Shown here: piece after piece, positions 1 through 6,195 of the stretch
Position numbering within the stretch: the stretch's first letter is position 1
Layout of the letters: every line of letters begins with the position of its first letter
Origin: an uncultured Alphaproteobacteria bacterium
Lineage (GTDB): Bacteria; Pseudomonadota; Alphaproteobacteria; UBA7985; CAJQQZ01
Direction: 5' to 3'
Assembly: GCA_905480445.1 (NCBI GenBank)
Contig: CAJQQJ010000305.1
Span: 1 to 6,288, forward strand
DNA length: 6,288 nt
Made by a program: the position numbers and the translations under genes
The notes under the pieces: generated by a model
Database searches by the model: none
Told to the model about the DNA's origin: nothing
What the model saw: only the letters and a program-made list of their open reading frames with translations

Positions 1-2068
1 CAGTAACTCGACACTTGCTGGTATCCATTTGATCCATTGCCAAACCGTTCGCGGCGGACAGGCTGCTGACTATATCTTCTTTAAGCAACTCTGTAACACC
101 ATCCAATTCAGGCAGTTCGTTGATGTTGATTTCTACGGAGAGCTCGCTGTTACCCTGTGTCATTTCCAAGATATGACCAACTAATCCAAAACCAGTTACG
201 TCAGTACAAGCGGTTACACCACTCTGCTGAAAAATCAGTGACGCTGCATGATTTGATTTCAACATCCCATCCACGGCTGCCTCTATCCAACGACCCTTTG
301 TCATCAACCTCATTTGCCCAGCCATAATAACACCAGTGCCAAGGGGCTTTGTTAAAATCAGTTCATCACTTACATGTAGCCCCGTTTTCCGCATCAAGGC
401 GTCTGGCTCGACAAAGCCGTTTACTGTGAAGCCCAGGCCTGGTTCTGAATACTCGGCTGTGTGCCCACCGGCCAGTTGAACAGTGAGCGGGCGAAATACA
501 TCAAGCGCGCCAGCCAGCTGTGCGTAAAGTGTTTCTTCTTGTCGACCGTTGCTAGCAGGCTCCAATGCTACGATTGCGAGTGCAGAATGTGGTTTTACGC
601 CCATGGCAAACAAGTCGTTGAGGCAGTGGTTCGCCGCAATCTGCCCAAAAAGATAAGGGTCACGGATGAAAGAACGGAAGAAATCCACTGATTGCACAAG
701 GTTTCCCGCACCCGGGATTTCAATGATAGCAGCGTCGTCAGCACCAACTGGTGGGATTAGGTGAGGATAGTCAGTCCTAACTCTGGCCATAACCTTTGAA
801 AGCACATTGCCGCCAACTTTCGCGGCACATCCGCTGCATCGCATGACGTCGATCTTCTTGTTTTCGCCAAGCACGGCAGACGCGATATGGGGTTCTTCAA
901 CGTCCATCGGTTCGAAGTCGCTGTAAAGCGCCATAAACTTACGGTCGATTTTATCCTTCCATTTCCAGACCCATTTGCCAGAAAATGAGAAAGGTCCCCA
1001 CGACGCGACGGCGAATTTGTCACCAGTAGAGATCAGTCCCAAAAAGACCTCTTGTGGTTTGAACGTGTTTGGAGTGTCGCCAAGAAGAAAGGCTCTGATG
1101 TTTTGAGCCAACGGCGGGCCTTGCCGAACCGCGAACACTCCGGCCTTTTCTCTGGGATGATTGACCACAGACGAGACATCGCCTGCAACAAAAATGTTCG
1201 GGTAGGACAGAGTTTGCAAACTATCCTCTGCCTTGATGAAGCCCTTGAGGTCTACGTCTAGTCCTGCTTGGGCTGGCCAATCAGGCGCAGCGGCAGACGT
1301 CACCCAAAGGATTTCACTCGCTTCGATAAAAGACCCCTGTTCGAGTTCCAAACCGTTTTGGTGGACTTCACTTACGCGAGCATTGTAGTCGATCTGTACG
1401 TTTCGCTCTCTAAGAGTGCTTTCGAAACGCTTGCGAACACCTCGATTGTGAGTTGACAATAAGGCGTCACCTGAGACAAGCAAACGATAGGAGACCAAAC
1501 TTGGATCCTTGTTCTTGTCACTTAAACTGTTCTCAATGCGGTTTTGGACAGACAAGAGGAGTTCAATACCACCCGCCCCGGCGCCAACCACTGCAACCGT
1601 CAATGGGTTCCTGGTTTCATCCAATCTCTGCTCAAGTTTAGCCCAGTGATCAAGGAAACTGTTGATCGGTTTGACAGGCACGGCGAACTCTTGCGCTCCA
1701 GGGACCGAATGGAGATCGGGGGATGAGCCGGTGTTGATTGAGAGTACGTCGTAAGCAAGGTCTGGACGATCTGCGAACTTAAGAACCCTCTCAGCAGGAT
1801 CCAGGGCAACGACTTCATCATGAACGAAATTCACTTGCGAAAAAGCGCAAAGTTTATCCAGATCTATATGGGCTTCATCGAACGTGTAATGCCCTGCTAT
1901 GAGACCAGGCAACATTCCCGAGTAAGGTGTGTGAACATCTCTACAAACAACCGTGACTTCGACCCCAGGAATCGGGTTCATGCCGAAAGACTTGATGACT
2001 GACACATGACTGTGTCCACCGCCAAGCAGAACCAGATGTTTGTAAGCAGGTGCTTTTGTTTGTTTCAC
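1..2068 (-). CDS. selD: Selenide, water dikinase fused to N-terminal FAD/NAD(P)H oxidoreductase domain (3' end outside window)
   Basis: The frame is open for 689 codons from a GTG at 2066-2068 to the left edge, with no stop. Residues about 10-350 resemble type II NADH dehydrogenase or sulfide:quinone reductase: a first dinucleotide-binding motif LLGGGHSH near residues 14-21, a second VVGAGAGG near 160, and the FAD motif NIFVAGDV near 295. From about 400 the protein is SelD, which makes selenophosphate from selenide and ATP. By alignment from memory with E. coli SelD, Cys414 in CSGCAAK (411-417) matches catalytic Cys17 and Lys417 matches Lys20. Asp445, Asp462, Asp485 and Asp623 match the metal and ATP-binding aspartates. 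Cys414 is encoded by TGT, so this is not a selenoprotein. Roughly 55 C-terminal residues, including the expected DPQTSGG motif, lie beyond the window. Such two-domain SelD proteins of about 720-750 residues are known in alphaproteobacteria. The role of the FAD domain is not established; supplying or controlling reduced selenium is inference. Confidence 0.95.
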   Translation of the reverse strand, partial: MKQTKAPAYKHLVLLGGGHSHVSVIKSFGMNPIPGVEVTVVCRDVHTPYSGMLPGLIAGHYTFDEAHIDLDKLCAFSQVNFVHDEVVALDPAERVLKFADRPDLAYDVLSINTGSSPDLHSVPGAQEFAVPVKPINSFLDHWAKLEQRLDETRNPLTVAVVGAGAGGIELLLSVQNRIENSLSDKNKDPSLVSYRLLVSGDALLSTHNRGVRKRFESTLRERNVQIDYNARVSEVHQNGLELEQGSFIEASEILWVTSAAAPDWPAQAGLDVDLKGFIKAEDSLQTLSYPNIFVAGDVSSVVNHPREKAGVFAVRQGPPLAQNIRAFLLGDTPNTFKPQEVFLGLISTGDKFAVASWGPFSFSGKWVWKWKDKIDRKFMALYSDFEPMDVEEPHIASAVLGENKKIDVMRCSGCAAKVGGNVLSKVMARVRTDYPHLIPPVGADDAAIIEIPGAGNLVQSVDFFRSFIRDPYLFGQIAANHCLNDLFAMGVKPHSALAIVALEPASNGRQEETLYAQLAGALDVFRPLTVQLAGGHTAEYSEPGLGFTVNGFVEPDALMRKTGLHVSDELILTKPLGTGVIMAGQMRLMTKGRWIEAAVDGMLKSNHAASLIFQQSGVTACTDVTGFGLVGHILEMTQGNSELSVEININELPELDGVTELLKEDIVSSLSAANGLAMDQMDTSKCRVT

Positions 2069-2174
2069 TGTCTCATCCAACCAATTGCGCCCTTAATAGC
2101 GTCGGATCAATCAGATGAAAATAGGGCCAATGCGCTCTTTCGTTATTGTGAAGACCTGAGAGTTCTAATTGGCT
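2069..2174. other. 106-base intergenic gap between the peptidase lipoprotein gene and selD
   Basis: This gap holds the ribosome binding site of selD and nothing else I can name. I found no convincing -35/-10 pair, no GC-rich hairpin followed by a T run, and no SECIS-like or riboswitch-like structure. It is long enough for a promoter, so selD may be transcribed independently, but the sequence does not prove it. Confidence 0.5.
2071..2078 (-). promoter_or_regulatory. Probable ribosome binding site of the selD fusion gene
   Basis: On the minus strand GGATGAGA stands two bases before the GTG at 2066-2068, placing GGA seven bases from the start codon. It is a modest match to the anti-Shine-Dalgarno sequence. 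It decides the start because the frame contains no ATG between an upstream in-frame TAA and this GTG. The only alternative is a TTG four codons earlier, which has no better site. The conserved dinucleotide-binding strand begins about ten residues later, as expected for this family. Confidence 0.5.
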
Positions 2175-3221
2175 CTAGAGCTTTTTGAGTTTCGCTAGTC
2201 TCTCGCTTTTCGACAACTTGGCTAGAGCTTTCACATCCTCATAAAATGCATCCATATCTCCGCCTCTTGCGCGGATCATTTTTGTGAAGGCTGGGACTAA
2301 ATCATTGTACGTGCCAATCGAGACGATCTTCGCGTTGTTCAGATCTTTGAACCAATGATCATAGCTATTGGGTTTGAAGCGCGATTTGTTGCGTTTGTAA
2401 TCACTTCGCATTGCATTGAACAGAGCCGCTTTCTTTGAGCGCTTACTGTCATCGCTCACGTTCGAAGCATAGAGTTTACGCAGTCTTTTTTGGTACTTTT
2501 GCACAAAGGCTACAAATTTCCGGTGGGCTTTTTGGCGTTGGCGAGATTTGGTTAACAGCTTTGATCCACCATGGGTTTTGTCCCAACGTTGCAAACCTTC
2601 TTGCTCTACTGCTGTTGCAAAGCTCTCGTTGAAGGCTGAATCGTTTTCTACGTAGACAACAGAATGGGCGAGTTCATGGAAAAACAAAGCGATGTAGGCG
2701 CCTTCGTTCATGAAAAGGAAAGTGCTTAGAATCGGGTCACGGAAATAGCCGAGCGTTGAATAGGCAGATACACCACCATAGAAAGTATCGTAGCCCTCTT
2801 TACGCAGGTTACGCATGTTGGCGGCGGCTGTGGCTTTGTCAAAAAAACCGCGATAAGCGACACACCCAACGATTGGATAACACCAAGTCTTTGGTTTTAA
2901 TGCGAGTTCTTCAGATGCAAAAACGTTCCAAACAACAGCTGGACGTTTTAGATCGACGAAGTTTTGGTACCGGCCATCTACGGACAAGGCCAATTCGCTT
3001 TCAGCGAAGGCTAGAACCTCTTTGCTTAGTTCAAGGCGCTTACGCGGCCCTTCTTTGAGCTTACCGCTAGCGAGGACCTCATCAACAGGCTGTTGACTAG
3101 CCAGGATATCCAACTGACCTTCAGCTGCTTGTTGGAAGTATGCCGCCTGCTCGCAGGAAGCGAGCAATAGTACAGTTCCAGCTAGGAAAAGGTTACGGAT
3201 TGCGCAGTTCAGAACCTGCAT
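2175..3221 (-). CDS. Putative zinc aminopeptidase lipoprotein (Aminopep / DUF2265-like family)
   Basis: This 348-residue protein starts with a lipoprotein signal: a hydrophobic stretch at residues 11-22 and the lipobox LAS-Cys23. Residue +2 after the lipidated Cys is Glu rather than Asp, so by the E. coli sorting rule it would go to the outer membrane. The catalytic core is FFHELAHSVVY, with zinc ligands His182 and His186, base Glu183, and a likely third ligand Glu199 in FNESFA. The segment around residues 113-127 (WCYPIVGC then YRGFF) carries Cys114 and Cys120, which could form a disulfide in the periplasm. These features match from memory a proteobacterial family annotated as predicted aminopeptidases (Pfam Aminopep, PF10023). 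The family's substrate is unknown to me. The C-terminal half (about 215-345) is rich in Lys and Arg and probably helical. The start codon lies inside the preceding small gene, which it overlaps by 29 bases, suggesting coupled translation. The site GGACAAG upstream of the ATG is weak but plausible. Confidence 0.88.
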   Translation of the reverse strand: MQVLNCAIRNLFLAGTVLLLASCEQAAYFQQAAEGQLDILASQQPVDEVLASGKLKEGPRKRLELSKEVLAFAESELALSVDGRYQNFVDLKRPAVVWNVFASEELALKPKTWCYPIVGCVAYRGFFDKATAAANMRNLRKEGYDTFYGGVSAYSTLGYFRDPILSTFLFMNEGAYIALFFHELAHSVVYVENDSAFNESFATAVEQEGLQRWDKTHGGSKLLTKSRQRQKAHRKFVAFVQKYQKRLRKLYASNVSDDSKRSKKAALFNAMRSDYKRNKSRFKPNSYDHWFKDLNNAKIVSIGTYNDLVPAFTKMIRARGGDMDAFYEDVKALAKLSKSERLAKLKKL

Positions 3222-3405
3222 CTTTTCTTGTCCATTTATAAATTTTGAGCGCGGGAAAGATCCAGGCGATGCCAGCTACGAGAGCGTAGATCGACAAAAC
3301 GGCCATGTTGAATGGCAACAAGCTGCCGAGCCACCAAGCCAATAAACAGTACACAAACATCCAGAGAAGAATGGCCAAAGAGCCAAGAACAGTTCGCCAA
3401 CGCAT
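3193..3405 (-). CDS. Small two-helix membrane protein, DUF2842-like
   Basis: This 70-residue protein has two hydrophobic segments, about residues 6-29 and 34-54. A basic start (MRWR) precedes the first and a basic tail (KIYKWTRKD) follows the second, so both ends are predicted in the cytoplasm. The pattern of Arg near the start, Tyr in helix 1, and Tyr, Gly, Trp and Pro in helix 2 (YALVAGIAWIFP, then a short stretch to IYKW) matches from memory the DUF2842 family of alphaproteobacteria, usually about 65-75 residues long. Function is unknown. An in-frame stop lies only a few codons upstream, so the ATG at 3403-3405 is the only reasonable start, although no good Shine-Dalgarno sequence precedes it. 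The 3' end overlaps the peptidase lipoprotein gene by 29 bases in another frame, which supports both being real and co-expressed. It is less certain than its neighbours because the protein is short. Confidence 0.75.
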   Translation of the reverse strand: MRWRTVLGSLAILLWMFVYCLLAWWLGSLLPFNMAVLSIYALVAGIAWIFPALKIYKWTRKDAGSELRNP

Positions 3406-3498
3406 TGATAAAATAACTTTGAATTAAATGTTTAAGGAGGTTCTGCCAGCTTTTTTCTAAGCCGTCAAAGCTGACTCGACAAAGACTCTATGCGAACT
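3406..3498. other. 93-base gap between the vWA gene and the DUF2842-like gene
   Basis: The gap is AT-rich near the DUF2842-like start. On the minus strand CAGCTTT and AAAGCTG could pair into a 7-base stem with a loop of more than ten bases, but it is not GC-rich and has no T run after it, so I do not call a terminator. No clear promoter is visible. Whether transcription from the moxR/vWA genes continues into the downstream pair cannot be decided from the sequence. Confidence 0.4.
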
Positions 3499-4671
3499 CT
3501 ACGTGAGAGCCTGGATACCCCTTGTGATGCCCTCTAGGGTCAGAGGAAACATGCGTTTCTCCATCACTTGGTTCACGATTTCTATCGATTGATGGTAATG
3601 CCACATGCGCTCAGGCTGTGGATTCAGCCATATGGCTTTGTTGTAGGTCTCTAGTGCGCATTGCAACCAGACTGCACCTGCTTCCTCATTCCAATGTTCA
3701 ACGGAACCACCTGGATATGTGATCTCATAGGGGCTCATGGTGGCGTCGCCGACAAAAATCAATTTGTAATCTGACGGGAAAGTTTGCAACACTTCATAAG
3801 TCGACATACGTTCGCCAAAGCGGCGGCGATTGTCTTTCCAAACGGACTCATAAAGACAGTTGTGGAAATAGAAATATTCGAGGTGCTTGAACTCACTGCG
3901 CGCCGCTGAGAACAATTCTTCGACAACGCGTATGTGGTCATCCATTGACCCACCTACGTCAAAGAACATGATTACTTTGACACGGTTGTGTTTCTCTGGC
4001 CGCATTTTTATGTCGAGGTAACCGGCATTGGCGGCCGTTGATTTGATAGTGTCGTCGAGGTCCAACTCTTCCGCCAAACCCGTTCGGGCGAACTTGCGTA
4101 AGCGTCGCAAGGCAACCTTCATGTTGCGCGTGCCTATTTCGACTTCATCGTCGAAGTTCTTGAACTCTCGCTTGTCCCAAACTTTCACAGCGCGTCTGTG
4201 ACGGCTTTCATGTTGACCAATGCGAACACCTTCCGGGTTATAGCCGTAGGCTCCAAACGGTGACGTGCCAGCGGTACCAACCCACTTACTGCCACCTTGG
4301 TGGCGCTTCTTTTGTTCCTCAAGGCGTTCTTTGAGTGTTTCCATTAGCTTTTCAAAACCGCCAAGGCTCTCAATCATGGCCTTTTCTTCGTCAGAAAGGT
4401 TTTTCTCTGCCAGTTTCTTTAGCCATTCATCAGGCACTTCACCCATAAGTTCATCAAGGCTTTGCACGCCTTTGAAATAGTCAGCAAAGGCTCGGTCGAA
4501 CTTGTCGAAATGCTTTTCGTCTTTAACCAGGGTTATGCGCGCAAGGGAATAAAAGTCATCGATTGACCCGTAGATCACTTGCGCCTTCATCGCACCCAAC
4601 AAGTCCAAGAATTCTCGGATTGTCACGGGGACTTGGTAGGCTCGGATTTTGTAGAAGAAATCAACCAGCAC
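3499..4671 (-). CDS. CoxE-like vWA-domain protein, partner of the MoxR ATPase
   Basis: This 390-residue protein belongs to the cytoplasmic vWA proteins found beside MoxR ATPases (COG3825 / CoxE-like). Residues 1-120 are mostly helical and highly charged. Residues 127-152 form a Gly-rich stretch containing GTSPFGAYGYNPEG, which I recall as conserved in the family. The vWA fold runs from about 230 to 375. Its metal site is VIMFFDVGGSMDDH: Asp238 and Ser242 are kept, but the middle serine of the usual DxSxS motif is Gly240. A further metal-site element is GDAT at 308-311. There is no signal peptide or membrane segment. Translation starts at a GTG ten bases after the moxR stop, with a ribosome binding site that overlaps that stop. 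In studied MoxR systems the vWA protein links the ATPase to a client or metal centre; the client here is unknown. No cox or carbon monoxide dehydrogenase genes are in the window, so a CO-oxidation role is not supported. Confidence 0.93.
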   Translation of the reverse strand: MLVDFFYKIRAYQVPVTIREFLDLLGAMKAQVIYGSIDDFYSLARITLVKDEKHFDKFDRAFADYFKGVQSLDELMGEVPDEWLKKLAEKNLSDEEKAMIESLGGFEKLMETLKERLEEQKKRHQGGSKWVGTAGTSPFGAYGYNPEGVRIGQHESRHRRAVKVWDKREFKNFDDEVEIGTRNMKVALRRLRKFARTGLAEELDLDDTIKSTAANAGYLDIKMRPEKHNRVKVIMFFDVGGSMDDHIRVVEELFSAARSEFKHLEYFYFHNCLYESVWKDNRRRFGERMSTYEVLQTFPSDYKLIFVGDATMSPYEITYPGGSVEHWNEEAGAVWLQCALETYNKAIWLNPQPERMWHYHQSIEIVNQVMEKRMFPLTLEGITRGIQALT

Positions 4672-4679
4672 CGATTAGA

Positions 4680-4683
4680 TCCT
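4680..4683 (-). promoter_or_regulatory. Ribosome binding site of the vWA gene, overlapping the moxR stop codon
   Basis: AGGA on the minus strand shares bases with the moxR TAG (4682-4684) and sits eight bases before the vWA GTG start at 4669-4671. A ribosome terminating on moxR would cover this site, which favours translational coupling and a fixed ratio of the two proteins. The site also supports the GTG as the true start. Confidence 0.6.
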
Positions 4684-5524
4684 AACGATCTCTACGTGCC
4701 ATAAAGGCCAATCGTTCAAACAGCTGCACATCTTGCTCATTCTTGAGCAAAGCGCCAGCCAAGGGTGGAATGGTTTTGCGCGTGTCAGCTTCTCGAAGCA
4801 GAGCTGGGTCGATATCCTCAGCAACCAGCAGTTTGATCCAGTCTAGAAGCTCTGACGTTGTTGGCTTTTTCTTCAAACCCGGCAGTTCCCGTAGACCGAA
4901 GAACACATCAAGCGATGATTTGAGCAGCTCTTTCTTCAGGCCAGAGAAGTGAACATCGATAATCGAAGTCATCGTGTCTTTGTCCGGGAAAGAAATATAG
5001 TGAAAGAAACAACGACGAAGAAACGCGTCTGGCAGTTCCTTTTCGTTGTTTGATGTAATGATAACGACAGGGCGCTGTTTGGCTTTGATTGTCTTGTTCA
5101 ACTCGTAGACAAAAAACTCCATACGATCGAGCTCTTGCAGCAGGTCATTGGGGAATTCGATATCAGCTTTGTCAATCTCGTCAATTAGTAGGACTACACG
5201 TTCACCGGCGTCAAATGCTTCCCATAGCTTGCCCTTGACGATGTAGTTCGAGATGTCATGAACTTTTTCGTCGCCCAACTGCGAATCCCGCAAACGAGAA
5301 ACTGCATCGTATTCGTAGAGCCCCTGTTGAGCTTTGGTCGTCGATTTAACGTGCCACTGTAGCAATTTCATGCCCAATGATGCAGCGACTTCCTCGGCCA
5401 GCATTGTCTTGCCGGTCCCTGGCTCACCCTTAACCAACAATGGTTTTTCTAAAGTGATAGCAGCGTTGACCGCTAGTCTTAAGTCTTCAGTTGAGACGTA
5501 TTTATCAGTGCCGACGAATTTCAC
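4682..5524 (-). CDS. MoxR-family AAA+ ATPase
   Basis: This 280-residue single-domain ATPase has the MoxR layout. Walker A is GEPGTGKT at 33-40, Walker B is VVLLIDEID at 110-118, sensor 1 is IITSNN at 155-160, and the arginine-finger region is LPDAFLRRC at 164-172. The small helical lid follows from about 180, with TTSELLDW near 222-229 in the sensor 2 region. There is no signal peptide or membrane segment, so it is cytosolic, and by family it should form a hexameric ring. MoxR proteins act as chaperones that insert cofactors or mature complexes together with vWA proteins, and the next gene encodes such a protein. The short length and the type of vWA partner suggest the PA2707-like subgroup of MoxR, but this is inference from memory. 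The start is a GTG at 5522-5524 with a good ribosome binding site. I give no symbol because moxR names are used loosely. Confidence 0.94.
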   Translation of the reverse strand: MKFVGTDKYVSTEDLRLAVNAAITLEKPLLVKGEPGTGKTMLAEEVAASLGMKLLQWHVKSTTKAQQGLYEYDAVSRLRDSQLGDEKVHDISNYIVKGKLWEAFDAGERVVLLIDEIDKADIEFPNDLLQELDRMEFFVYELNKTIKAKQRPVVIITSNNEKELPDAFLRRCFFHYISFPDKDTMTSIIDVHFSGLKKELLKSSLDVFFGLRELPGLKKKPTTSELLDWIKLLVAEDIDPALLREADTRKTIPPLAGALLKNEQDVQLFERLAFMARRDR

Positions 5525-5530
5525 GAATGG

Positions 5531-5536
5531 TTCTCC
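5531..5536 (-). promoter_or_regulatory. Ribosome binding site of the MoxR ATPase gene
   Basis: GGAGAA on the minus strand lies six bases before the GTG at 5522-5524. It is the clearest Shine-Dalgarno sequence in the window and fixes this GTG as the start. The first residues, MKFVGTDKYV, fit the usual MoxR N-terminus. Confidence 0.7.
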
Positions 5537-5560
5537 GGAGTGTGCATGAAAGTGAGAAGG

Positions 5561-6184
5561 TTAGGTCAGTAACGCTTTTTGAATGCCATCAATAATAGAT
5601 TGAGTAGCGAGCGCGGCAAGTAACATCCCCAACAATCGGGTTACAACGTTGGTTACTGTACGGCTTAAAAAGCGTTCTGAAAGAATAGCCATGACGAAGA
5701 ACAGCAAAACTAATAGCAAAACACTTGCAAGCGCTAAAAGAGCGATAAGCTGGTCATCCAGTCCGTCTGCTGTGCCAACCCAGATCATAATAGAAGTAAT
5801 GGCACCAGGACCCGCGATCAGTGGTATGGCGAGAGGGAAAACGGCCAGGTCCTCACCTTCTCTTGTTTGTTGAGCCTCTTCTGCTGAGTCTTCTTTGCGT
5901 TGTGTTCGCTTTGAAAACAACATTTCCAGTGCAATGATGAAAAGTAATATTCCACCTGCTATTTGAAAGGCAGGCATAGTAATACCCAGTTGACCAAGCA
6001 ACGCTTTCCCGAAGAAGCCAAAGCCCAGCAAGATCACTGCCGCTATCAAAACAGCCATTAGTGAAGTTCTAAATTTCTCGGCGCGTGTAAGGTTGGAGGT
6101 TAGTGATACAAAGATCGGAACCTGCCCGATTGGATCGATCGTTACAAAAAGCGCTACAAAAGCAGGGATAAAGACTTCAAGCAT
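5561..6184 (-). CDS. MarC-family integral membrane protein (UPF0056)
   Basis: This 207-residue protein has about six hydrophobic segments, near residues 3-25, 42-62, 70-90, 115-138, 148-170 and 182-202. A charged loop rich in Lys, Arg, Glu and Gln lies at 91-112. Conserved MarC motifs are visible: TIDPIGQVPIF at 15-25 in the first half and PLAIPLIAGPGAIT at 117-130 in the second. These two related re-entrant-like segments suggest an inverted repeat, and SIIDGI near the C-terminus is also typical. Length matches the family. MarC was once linked to multiple antibiotic resistance in E. coli, a link later doubted, and its substrate is unresolved; some relatives are annotated as neutral amino acid transporters. 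The start ATG lies 11 bases after the upstream gene's stop, and the moxR start follows 36 bases after its own stop, so it is probably co-transcribed with both. Its Shine-Dalgarno sequence is weak. Confidence 0.93.
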   Translation of the reverse strand: MLEVFIPAFVALFVTIDPIGQVPIFVSLTSNLTRAEKFRTSLMAVLIAAVILLGFGFFGKALLGQLGITMPAFQIAGGILLFIIALEMLFSKRTQRKEDSAEEAQQTREGEDLAVFPLAIPLIAGPGAITSIMIWVGTADGLDDQLIALLALASVLLLVLLFFVMAILSERFLSRTVTNVVTRLLGMLLAALATQSIIDGIQKALLT

Positions 6185-6195
6185 AATCTTGTCTT

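Noticed and set aside
827..829. Possible in-frame selenocysteine codon at the SelD catalytic position
   Set aside because: The codon reads TGT on the coding strand, an ordinary Cys. The absence of a stop codon for 2067 bases in this frame also means no TGA readthrough is needed.
461..1023. Several short open frames on both strands across the left third, up to 88 codons
   Set aside because: They are shadows of the long selD fusion frame, which has uninterrupted conserved motifs throughout; none of the short frames resembles a known protein.
2081..2172. CCAATT at 2081-2086 and AATTGG at 2167-2172 flanking the gap before selD as an inverted repeat
   Set aside because: Six-base arms about 80 bases apart are expected by chance; no target duplication or transposon-like content lies between them.
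3435..3440. A perfect AAGGAGG-like Shine-Dalgarno sequence on the plus strand
   Set aside because: No ATG, GTG or TTG start follows at a sensible distance, and a stop appears soon after; it lies in a gap where all genes run the other way, so it is chance.
3446..3476. Inverted repeat CAGCTTT / AAAGCTG in the gap after the vWA gene
   Set aside because: The stem is short and AT-rich, the loop is long, and no T run follows in either direction, so it is not a credible terminator.
5527..5553. ATG-started mini-frame of eight codons just before the moxR start, ending in a TGA that overlaps the GTG
   Set aside because: It has no ribosome binding site of its own that I can see and no regulatory codon run; the GGAGAA inside it serves the moxR GTG.
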